This document shows positions 52,530-59,662 of a DNA stretch of 59,662 nt, one piece after another; position 1 is the stretch's first letter; every line of letters starts with the position of its first letter. A program made the translations under genes and the position numbers. The notes under the pieces are model-generated. The model was not told the origin of the DNA. It did not search any database and saw nothing but the letters and a program-made list of their open reading frames with translations. Source of the stretch: a virus; IMG/VR virus record IMGVR_UViG_3300005976_000001, positions 1-59,662 of that record; one strand, given 5' to 3'.

Positions 52530-54380
52530 ATGCCAGATAACTGTACCGCTATGTCTGCAAAACAAGTGCAGCAAGCATTTCTAAAAGCGCAGCCTTTAAT
52601 AGCTGCACAAATTCGAGACTTAACTGTTCAAATCCCTAACTTTATAAGAGATATGTATAACGTATCTCCGTTTCCTCTAGGTAACGGCACTTCTATGGAA
52701 GAGCTAGTATACCGGGGAGCAATGCCAGCCATCGAGCGTGGGTTCGATAAGTGGCGTACGTTAGGTGGTGCGAACGGTTGTAATGACTGCGACGGCCCGG
52801 ATTGTTCCTATAACTGGACAGACCTTGGTGGTGGTGGAATCGAACGTAAAGTAATGCAGATTATGGACCGAGACTTTAGGTCTGAAGCATTCTGCGTTAA
52901 AGAGATTCAAACTACTGCTCACTTTCGTCAGGTTATGGGGAAAATAATTGAGAACCTCTACCGTCAGGTAGACTTCTTTAAAGAGCACAATATTGGATTC
53001 AACGCACTTACTTCACTTGCTAAGAAGTATGTGATTGATTCTACCGGTCCCCGTCCTAACCCAGAAAACCCATATGTCTATAGGAACATTCTTGGTGCAA
53101 GACTGAGTATGTTGAACATGGATGTGTTTACGCACTGGTATAACTGGATGCGTATGCTACCAGATGTGATTCCTATGGCGTATAGTAATGGTCAGCCGCA
53201 GTTCGGGGCACTCTTGTCTCCGGAGATGTTAAGTAGACTGTATCGGGACGATCCGGGGTTACGACAAGATGTCCGTGCTACTAGAGACGGAACCAATAAT
53301 GAACTACTTCATCGGTATAACTTTGTCACAACTATCCGTGACATGTTTATTCCTATTCCATATATGTACCCAAGAAGGTTTAACATCTCGGAATCAGGAG
53401 AGCCGTTAGAAGTATTCCCATATGTTAATAACGTACCACTAGAGACTGGGTTTTATACCAGTATCAATCCGCTGTACTTAGCAGCTACTCATGAGGAGAT
53501 ACTACTTTTTGGTATGCATCCGTTTGAGATTTATGCTATGCCTACGGTTGAGACGTTAGGAGATAACTCTTCTTTCGGACCTGAAGTCACCATGTTTGAT
53601 GAGTTCCAGTGGGTTAACCCACAAACTGATCAGGACCCAGGCAGACGACAGGGGTACTTCTGGACATCTGCTACTATCGGTATCAGCCAGCAGTACTCTC
53701 AAGGTATTTTTGGTATTTTGGTTGAACGTCCACAGGCGAATATGATCGCAACATTCTTCCCGAATCCAGAAGGACCACCTGATCCATCTGAAGTTGATAA
53801 CGAGGTACCAACCGTGGCTTGTCCTTGTCCTCAAATTGTTGATGCATTTGCTAACCCGCTTAATGCGGCTCAGTACTACATCATTCTTGGTGCTCCAATT
53901 GAGACCGAGGGTGTTGATGATGTACTTCTTGGTATTACTACCGGAGGGTACGTTACTGCATCACTTGAGGGTTCCTCTGATGACAATAAGCGACTGCTTG
54001 TTGAGATTGAGGAGACTTTACAGACATGTGACTTTACCAGCATCTACTGTGCAGATACGCTAGAGTGTCGTGCGACAGTTACTGATTGGTCAGTCAACTG
54101 TGATGATGCAGGAAACTTAGACCTGGTACTTGATGCACCGATTAAGGCTGTTGATGCAGCTGATGTCGTGGTCTTAACCCTTGGAAATGGAACTGTTATT
54201 GATGACGCTGTAGTAGTTAGCGTTGATATGGCGAACCTGACATGGGTAGTAGATAGCGGAGACGCTACCTTCTGTAACAACAACGGTGGGGTTGCTGAGA
54301 TATGCGTACCACCTGATACAGATGATAGTTGTCCGGCATGTTCTACTGGGCCAAGCTTTGACCAGTGTGAAGATACCTAG
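52530..54380 (+). CDS. Major capsid protein with C-terminal extension
   Basis: 616 residues, GCGAGGAG site. The first about 400 residues fit an HK97-type capsid subunit of marine podoviruses (for example the FRQVMGKIIENLYRQV helix and LGARLSMLNMDVFTHW). From about residue 425 a Cys-rich beta domain (ACPCPQIVDAF..., then TCDFTSIYCADTLEC and VTDWSVNCDD) looks like an Ig-like or carbohydrate-binding decoration domain exposed on the capsid. Position after the scaffold gene and promoter confirm the role. The C-terminal domain's function is inferred. Confidence 0.85.
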   Translation: MPDNCTAMSAKQVQQAFLKAQPLIAAQIRDLTVQIPNFIRDMYNVSPFPLGNGTSMEELVYRGAMPAIERGFDKWRTLGGANGCNDCDGPDCSYNWTDLGGGGIERKVMQIMDRDFRSEAFCVKEIQTTAHFRQVMGKIIENLYRQVDFFKEHNIGFNALTSLAKKYVIDSTGPRPNPENPYVYRNILGARLSMLNMDVFTHWYNWMRMLPDVIPMAYSNGQPQFGALLSPEMLSRLYRDDPGLRQDVRATRDGTNNELLHRYNFVTTIRDMFIPIPYMYPRRFNISESGEPLEVFPYVNNVPLETGFYTSINPLYLAATHEEILLFGMHPFEIYAMPTVETLGDNSSFGPEVTMFDEFQWVNPQTDQDPGRRQGYFWTSATIGISQQYSQGIFGILVERPQANMIATFFPNPEGPPDPSEVDNEVPTVACPCPQIVDAFANPLNAAQYYIILGAPIETEGVDDVLLGITTGGYVTASLEGSSDDNKRLLVEIEETLQTCDFTSIYCADTLECRATVTDWSVNCDDAGNLDLVLDAPIKAVDAADVVVLTLGNGTVIDDAVVVSVDMANLTWVVDSGDATFCNNNGGVAEICVPPDTDDSCPACSTGPSFDQCEDT

Positions 54381-54403
54381 TAACTAGAGTGTAGTGAGGT
54401 TAG

Positions 54404-54446
54404 AGCAGGGGGGTGGGCCGCAAATCCCGCTTCCCTGCTTTTTTAT
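54404..54446 (+). terminator. Intrinsic terminator after the capsid gene
   Basis: AGCAGGG (54404-54410) pairs with CCCTGCT (54433-54439), with further GGG/CCC pairs inside, followed by a six-T run. Ends the capsid transcription unit, allowing higher capsid expression than the downstream genes. Confidence 0.8.
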
Positions 54447-54504
54447 TATGGCAATTAGATTACTAAGATTTACGAGCTGCGTTAAATTACATAAAGGACT
54501 TACT

Positions 54505-55431
54505 ATGCCAGGAGATGGAGCAGACGGGTTAAACGGGTGGAGTCCGGTTCTCTCTATTCAAACTGATGGTGGTCGCAAAGTTCTTCAAATCACAGACTGG
54601 GCTGGTGGAGAAGGAATAAAGCCTGCGAACGGGTCGTATATAGGCTCTACTGGTTTTGTTTCAGATATATCAGATGCTATTCAAATAAATGGAGAAGACG
54701 GGACTGATGGAGTTGATGGGTCCGATGGTGCCGACGGTGCTCCAGGAGCAGATGGTGCTGACGGAACAAATGGTACGGACGGCACAGATGGGGATAACGG
54801 ATGGACTCCTTCTTTTGCTATAGCAACTGACTCAGACAGGAGAGTTCTTCAAGTCTCTGACTGGGTAGGTGGGGAAGGAACTAAACCAGACACTGGAGAT
54901 TACGTAGGTGCAGCGGGGCTAGTACCAGACATTGCAGATGGAGTAGACATAAGAGGACCAGCAGGTGCTAGCTCTGGTGCAGGTCCTATGGTTAAAGTTT
55001 ATTTAGAAGACCCACAAGAAGTCCCTAACTCATCTCTGTATACTATAGACTGGGATGCGGTTGAGTATGATGAGGGCAGCTACTGGGATGCCGGAGACCC
55101 TGATGAGATATTAATATCTCAACGTGGAATCTACAGGATAATATTTTATTGTAGGTTTGCATCTTGGTCTAGCTCTAATGCGGTATACTCAGCACAGATA
55201 AGAAGGGACCGTTCAGGTGACCTTAACAGACCGCTGTCAAGCTCTGTTGCAGAGTACGAGATAGATGCTACCAAATCATCTCCTATTATGTGGGAAGGTA
55301 TACTAGAAGTTAATGACATAATTAAAGGAAAGACATTTCAAGATAGTGGGGGGCCGTTAGATTTAGAAGGAGAAGGAGCTACATCTACTCCCGCTTTTAT
55401 GACTGTGAGTTTAATAAGAGAGCTTGCTTAA
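54505..55431 (+). CDS. Collagen-like fibre/decoration protein
   Basis: 308 residues from ATG 54505, with AAAGGA six bases before. A longer frame reaches 54394 but overlaps the terminator. Two copies of a WTPSFAIATD-like module (NGWSPVLSIQTDGGRKVLQITDW and NGWTPSFAIATDSDRRVLQVSDW) flank a Gly-Asp collagen-like run (DGSDGADGAPGADG). The C-terminal half is beta-rich. Probably a capsid or tail decoration or a short fibre. Confidence 0.65.
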   Translation: MPGDGADGLNGWSPVLSIQTDGGRKVLQITDWAGGEGIKPANGSYIGSTGFVSDISDAIQINGEDGTDGVDGSDGADGAPGADGADGTNGTDGTDGDNGWTPSFAIATDSDRRVLQVSDWVGGEGTKPDTGDYVGAAGLVPDIADGVDIRGPAGASSGAGPMVKVYLEDPQEVPNSSLYTIDWDAVEYDEGSYWDAGDPDEILISQRGIYRIIFYCRFASWSSSNAVYSAQIRRDRSGDLNRPLSSSVAEYEIDATKSSPIMWEGILEVNDIIKGKTFQDSGGPLDLEGEGATSTPAFMTVSLIRELA

Positions 55432-55434
55432 GTT

Positions 55435-55773
55435 ATGGGATACTTGGAAACAAAAGATACGTGTGGTGGTGCTGTCAAAACAGACAAGTGCGCTACTGAT
55501 GTTATCTTATGTATTCCACCAGTGATGTCCGGGGAGGAACCGGTAGGGTTTATTGATGCAGAGCTTATCTCTTGTCAGCAAAGTAAGAAGTGCTGCTCTG
55601 ACTGGGAGTATATTATTCGGTATGATGACTCGCAACTAAGTAGTTATATTTCAGATATAAATCAGGCAGCAGAAGCACTAAAACCGCACCATATATTAGG
55701 GATACTATACTCTGGCTCTTTTCTGCGGTGGGTACAGTCGTATGCTGAATTACTTCTTGAAGAGGAGGAGTAA
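55435..55773 (+). CDS. Stand-alone copy of the shared virion attachment domain
   Basis: 112 residues. Cys-rich, with the sequence IIRYDDSQLSSYISD...LKPHHILGI...FLRW. The same pattern heads the next two genes, so this one may be the domain alone. It may cap or occupy attachment sites without a fibre part. Its stop codon overlaps the next start. Confidence 0.6.
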   Translation: MGYLETKDTCGGAVKTDKCATDVILCIPPVMSGEEPVGFIDAELISCQQSKKCCSDWEYIIRYDDSQLSSYISDINQAAEALKPHHILGILYSGSFLRWVQSYAELLLEEEE

Positions 55774-57218
55774 TGTTACAGCTTGTAGTGTTCTCAGCAG
55801 TAGAGGAAATTAATTGCGGATGCTTACCAGCAGACGTGAAGATTGAAGTTAGAACTGGCCTTACTGCTTTAGATATATCTCCGGCAGATTTTATTGATGG
55901 CAAACTACTTAGTTCTAGAGAGGTGTGCGCTAGTAACAATACTACCATTTATGAGTATACTCTATCCTATGAGGATAATCAGCTAGGAAGTTATGATTCT
56001 GGAACAGATATAGCAGTACCGTTAACGTCTAGACAGGTTAAAGGGTTCTTCTGTAAGGACTGCTTATTTAGGTTTACAGAGACTATTGTTCAATGCCCAG
56101 AGTGCCCGGAGTGCGAGCTCTGTTTTGACCCGGAGGCTCTAACTCTTTTAGAGGACCTAGATTTAGGTGATAGGTCCTTAAAGTGGCTGCATGGTGTGCT
56201 CCATTCTAATGGCAAGATATATGCAATGCCTAACATCGGTAGTGGGTCTGGTAGTGACTTACCATCAGAGAGCGCACTAATCATAACACCAGCGTCTCAA
56301 TCGTATGAAGTAGCAGACGAGAGTATAGCTGACGCTATCGGGTCAGGCGGTCCTAAGTTATACAGAAATAGCGTAGCTCTAGAAAATGGGGACATTTATG
56401 CGTGCCCTAACTCTGGTGGGAGCACCAGACCGATTATAAAATTTAATGTAACTACAGAGGAAGTTACTACTATAGACTACTCAAGTTTAGCAGGTCAGCT
56501 ACATAGTACAGTTAGCCCGACATCTTCTAGTGCAAACTTCTTTTCTTCTGTTCATTTAGCTCCAAATGGTAGTTTATACTTTGTTCCTGGACCGGATTCT
56601 AATAATATTTCTGTATCATATCTAGGAGTATTAAAGTTAGACCCATCAGATGATAGCTTGTCGGTCATTGATATATCTGGAATGGGCAGTACCGCTACTA
56701 GAAGAGGTTGGTGCGGGGGAGCTATAACTGATGATGGGGTTATCTATGCCGGTCAAGGCTTTGGAACTACTCTGCTTAAAATAGATACTACTACTGATAC
56801 TGTTACTTTACTTGGTTCTTTTAGCATATCGAACGATCCGGGACATCAAAGCACAGTAATAGGTAGTGATGGAAGAGTATACTTTACTCCTGGAACTAGA
56901 GGAGAAGTTAGGATACTAGACCCAGATACTGATGCTAACTTTGCTATAGGAAATGGAACTATACTAGGGACTTCTAGAAATATATGGGGAAATGGGTTCT
57001 TAGCTCCAGATGGAGCAGTCTGGGTGCCGTTAGGTGGTAATGACACAGGGCTGTACGATGACTCTAGAATATTAAGAATTTACCCAAATCTAAACTTGGA
57101 TTTTGATTTAGTTTTGTCTGAGTCCTCTCTTGACCGATACTACCACGGGGTAGTTGGGTTGGACTCCAAAGTTTATATGATCCCAAGTAGTGCTAACAAT
57201 GTAGCAGTTATAGGTTAA
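55773..57218 (+). CDS. Tail-fibre-type protein with attachment domain and beta-propeller-like body
   Basis: 481 residues. The N-terminal about 110 residues carry YTLSYEDNQLGSYDSG...VKGFFCKDCL, shared with neighbours. The body has about seven repeats of the form NGKIYAMPNxG, NGDIYACPNSGG, NGSLYFVPGP, DGVIYAGQGFG, DGRVYFTPGTRG, DGAVWVPLGG and DSKVYMIPSS, spaced about 50 residues, a beta-propeller pattern often used for binding. Likely receptor-binding or adhesion protein. Confidence 0.7.
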   Translation: MLQLVVFSAVEEINCGCLPADVKIEVRTGLTALDISPADFIDGKLLSSREVCASNNTTIYEYTLSYEDNQLGSYDSGTDIAVPLTSRQVKGFFCKDCLFRFTETIVQCPECPECELCFDPEALTLLEDLDLGDRSLKWLHGVLHSNGKIYAMPNIGSGSGSDLPSESALIITPASQSYEVADESIADAIGSGGPKLYRNSVALENGDIYACPNSGGSTRPIIKFNVTTEEVTTIDYSSLAGQLHSTVSPTSSSANFFSSVHLAPNGSLYFVPGPDSNNISVSYLGVLKLDPSDDSLSVIDISGMGSTATRRGWCGGAITDDGVIYAGQGFGTTLLKIDTTTDTVTLLGSFSISNDPGHQSTVIGSDGRVYFTPGTRGEVRILDPDTDANFAIGNGTILGTSRNIWGNGFLAPDGAVWVPLGGNDTGLYDDSRILRIYPNLNLDFDLVLSESSLDRYYHGVVGLDSKVYMIPSSANNVAVIG

Positions 57219-57221
57219 GGT

Positions 57222-59183
57222 ATGGAGCAATTAGTAACACTGACTTCTTTCATAGATTTAGAATGTAAGGATGATGCAGGGTCTGAAGTTATACTCTGTG
57301 TTGACCCTGACATGGTTGCTCCAGTTGACTGTGACGGGGAAGCAGATGAGACTATTCAGTACTCTTTCATCGAGGCTACTTTAGAGAGTTACTGTAAGAG
57401 TAGCCCTAAGTGTGGTGCTCCTTACACTTACACTTTTAAGTATGATGATATTCAGCTTACGTCTTATGATGAAGAGACAGAGCAAGCTACTGAAATTTTA
57501 TTACCATTAGATATTATAGGGGTGTTCTGTAAAGACTGTCTTACTACCTGGTTAGAACAGAAGATTGGAGGCCCGGCATCTTTGACTGTTGAGGATGGGA
57601 CAGTTGTTTTTGTATCTGGGCAAGGGTGCCGGTATGAGTTTGATGTGGAGTTCATACTCTCTGTCGATGGCACTCAAAGTGTTGACCTCACTCTAGACGG
57701 TAATACTCTTACAGCAGATGTAATTATATCAGAAGAGTCAGGAAATCTACTCCAAGAAGTAGCAGATGGACTACTTGTAGAACCTCTTTTATCAGAAGAC
57801 ACCGACTCTATATTGCTAGATATTCAAGTAGCTAGTTTGCAGCAAACAATATCTGCTGAGTTAAATGTTGATGATGCAGCTAATAACTTAATAGAGGTAT
57901 CAGGTGATGGGGTACTTGTTCCAGACTTAACTGTTGATGATACAAATTCTATCTCTCATACATACGCTGGAAGAGAACTTACTTCTGATGTGAACATATC
58001 AGGAGATGCAGATAATATAATTGAGATACGGGGTAATGGTCTGTATGCAGCTGACAGCGGATCACTCTCTGTCGATGATACAAACAGTATCGACCTAACA
58101 CTTTCTTCTGGAGTTATTACTGCTGATTTAAATATATCAGCAGTCTCAAATAACATCGCTACTGTAATTGCTGACGGTCTGTATGTTCCACCACCAGACG
58201 ACCCGGAAGGCTCTTGGTACCCAGGAAGCACAATGTTTGGCTCTGGAGAAGATGGAGATAGAACCGTAACAGGTGATGAGCTTATACCTTACCCAGTACG
58301 GGACATGTTTTACGAGAATCTAACTATTAATGATGGGGACTTGTTAGAGCCTTTTGGCTACTTTCAAAATAACGAATCAGGCGATCCGGAAGATAGAGCT
58401 TTTGTTAGAATATATGTAAACGACACGCTAACTATTGCTGGGTCAATAAGTGCAGACGGTGCTAACGGTAGCGGGGCAGTTGGTGCTCCTTTACTTGCTT
58501 TAGATGGTTCTGGTGGAGGGAACTCATCAGGCGGAGATGGTGGAGTAGGAGAATCTGACTCTTCTAACTTTTCTAACGGCAGTGATTCGGGAGCAGAAAG
58601 AGATTTGCCACTTGGTCTTATGGCTGGTGGCATGGGTGGTCCCGGTGGTGAAGGTGGAGTGTATGCCGGAGCAGGTGGTTCTCCTAGAGGGTATCCGTGG
58701 CTGATAGATAGGCTAGTTAAAATGCTTACCATGGTAGCACCAGGTGGTGATAGTGTCGTGCTAGGCGGCGGCGGCGGCGGTGCCGGTGGAGGCGGTGGAG
58801 GTAGAGACTACTCCTCTAGTGGTGGCGACGGCGGCGGTGGTGGTGCTGGCGGTGGAGTAATATTTATTATAGCTAGATCAATTGTGTTAGAAGATACTGG
58901 AACCATAAGCGCTAACGGTGGTGACGGTGCAAATGGTTCTGATGCGGTGGATGTAGGCGGTGATGATGCTGACGGCGGCGGTGGCGGCGGCGGCGGCGGC
59001 GGCGGTATGATCTATCTCATATATGAAAGCTTTACTGACAATGGTGGTACAATAGAAGCACTGGGTGGTTCCGGAGGTGCAGGCGGTGCTCCGGTTAACT
59101 TTGGTGAGGCTGGCCAGAATGGTGACAGCGGATTAGATGGGAATATTTTTAGAATGAAGTTCCCGGAAGGAACCTTTCAGTAA
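57222..59183 (+). CDS. Tail-fibre-type protein with beta repeats and glycine-rich tip
   Basis: 653 residues. The N-terminal about 110 residues repeat the shared domain (YDDIQLTSYDEE...GVFCKDCL). Then about four 40-residue units resembling VDDTNSIDLTLSSGVITADLNIS, typical of phage fibres. The last 190 residues are extremely Gly-rich (runs of GGGG with GDGGxGG), like polyglycine-II sandwich tips that form the receptor-binding ends of T4-like adhesins. Strong receptor-binding candidate. Gly-run DNA may vary. Confidence 0.75.
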   Translation: MEQLVTLTSFIDLECKDDAGSEVILCVDPDMVAPVDCDGEADETIQYSFIEATLESYCKSSPKCGAPYTYTFKYDDIQLTSYDEETEQATEILLPLDIIGVFCKDCLTTWLEQKIGGPASLTVEDGTVVFVSGQGCRYEFDVEFILSVDGTQSVDLTLDGNTLTADVIISEESGNLLQEVADGLLVEPLLSEDTDSILLDIQVASLQQTISAELNVDDAANNLIEVSGDGVLVPDLTVDDTNSISHTYAGRELTSDVNISGDADNIIEIRGNGLYAADSGSLSVDDTNSIDLTLSSGVITADLNISAVSNNIATVIADGLYVPPPDDPEGSWYPGSTMFGSGEDGDRTVTGDELIPYPVRDMFYENLTINDGDLLEPFGYFQNNESGDPEDRAFVRIYVNDTLTIAGSISADGANGSGAVGAPLLALDGSGGGNSSGGDGGVGESDSSNFSNGSDSGAERDLPLGLMAGGMGGPGGEGGVYAGAGGSPRGYPWLIDRLVKMLTMVAPGGDSVVLGGGGGGAGGGGGGRDYSSSGGDGGGGGAGGGVIFIIARSIVLEDTGTISANGGDGANGSDAVDVGGDDADGGGGGGGGGGGMIYLIYESFTDNGGTIEALGGSGGAGGAPVNFGEAGQNGDSGLDGNIFRMKFPEGTFQ

Positions 59184-59192
59184 AGGAGATGT

Positions 59193-59519
59193 ATGGGCGA
59201 TAAAACTATTGGGTACTTAAAGGTAAATAAAAACTCAAACAATGAAGAGGAAGTAGAGGAGCTTCAGAAGGTTATTATACCAGCTGCTAGTAAGTGTGAG
59301 TTTCACCCTGACCATATAGAAACGCTCTCAAAGAGTATATTGGTAATGTCGGAATCTATCAAAGAAAATACAAATACTTTATCTACTCAGTTTGCTGACT
59401 TATTAAAAGTAGCTGTCGGAAAGGACCAGGTACCAATGCGTGTTTTTTTAATTGCTATTATATCTATAGTTGCAGCATTCTTAGGCGTAGAGAGTATCAG
59501 GACAATATTTGGAAGATAG
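59193..59519 (+). CDS. C-terminally anchored small membrane protein
   Basis: 108 residues, AGGAG site. A helical body (KSILVMSESIKENTNTLSTQFADLL) is followed by a membrane segment near the end (RVFLIAIISIVAAFLGVESI) and short basic tail. It could be a lysis or anti-holin type protein, or a fibre-chaperone; no family recognised. Lies directly before the collagen-like fibre gene. Confidence 0.5.
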   Translation: MGDKTIGYLKVNKNSNNEEEVEELQKVIIPAASKCEFHPDHIETLSKSILVMSESIKENTNTLSTQFADLLKVAVGKDQVPMRVFLIAIISIVAAFLGVESIRTIFGR

Positions 59520-59523
59520 CTAG

Positions 59524-59662
59524 ATGGTACTGCGTAAGCCATTAACTAAAAGCAAACAAGCAGGTAAGAAAGTAGAGCAGGTTCCTTGTGCGGATAAATC
59601 TACTTTAGAGCAAGCACTAGCGGGGGTATCTGATGACACTTGGATGTCACCTTTTCTTACTC
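59524..59662 (+). CDS. Start of the collagen-like tail fibre gene (partial)
   Basis: ATG 59524 with GGAAG upstream opens the 540-residue frame that continues at position 3 after the circle is closed. The first 40 codons ([16 protein letters not shown]...) are absent from the gene as it appears at the left end. Confidence 0.9.
   Translation, partial: MVLRKPLTKSKQAGKKVEQVPCADKSTLEQALAGVSDDTWMSPFLT
59540..59662. repeat. Terminal overlap, copy 2 (identical to 1-123)
   Basis: Exact repeat of the window's first 123 bases, giving a circular map of 59,539 bases. See the copy at 1-123. Confidence 0.95.

Overview
The window is an essentially complete genome of a tailed double-stranded DNA phage (about 59.5 kb). 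Positions 1-123 recur exactly at 59540-59662, so the sequence closes into a circle of 59,539 unique bases and the collagen-like tail-fibre gene is simply cut by the ends. The virion gene set (portal, scaffold, capsid, tube/nozzle-like proteins, three giant internal proteins including a lytic transglycosylase) suggests a podovirus-like, T7-style particle, although no RNA polymerase, tape measure, sheath or integrase was seen. A lipid A deacylase-like protein, a peptidoglycan-cutting virion protein and lipoprotein/Tat-type signals point to a Gram-negative host. Good sigma70-type promoters imply host RNA polymerase is used. Host genus cannot be read from the sequence.

Layout. Plus strand, late: from 44.7 kb a small possible terminase-small gene, then portal (47.9 kb), scaffold, major capsid protein, a set of modular tail-fibre/decoration proteins, and (across the circle junction) the collagen-like fibre with a self-cleaving S74 chaperone, a holin-like protein, tail tube/nozzle candidates and three large internal/ejection proteins up to 19.2 kb. 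Minus strand, 35.7 to 19.2 kb: a long operon with overlapping genes. It opens with an SNF2 helicase, continues with about 10 kb of cargo (four glycosyltransferases, an exported subtilase, an LpxR-like lipid A deacylase, Tat and lipoprotein-like proteins), and ends in the replication module (Cas4-like Fe-S nuclease, acidic-tailed SSB-like protein, family A DNA polymerase, Cro/YdaS-like regulator, RuvC-like resolvase). Plus strand 35.9-39.3 kb: a large primase-helicase, followed by an iteron- and AT-rich non-coding stretch that looks like an origin. Minus strand 43.9-40.1 kb: an early operon of small, mostly acidic proteins including the antirestriction protein ArdA, separated by a repeated hairpin sitting at each stop codon. 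The large terminase is alone on the minus strand at 47.3-45.4 kb.

How it fits together: an early leftward promoter at 43.9 kb delivers anti-restriction proteins. The 35.7 kb divergent region fires replication and envelope-remodelling genes. The late rightward genes build the particle. The most unusual features are the envelope-modifying cassette, the stop-codon hairpin repeats, three promoters whose -10 box sits exactly where it would give leaderless mRNAs, a zinc-protease motif inside the largest ejection protein, and the iteron array.
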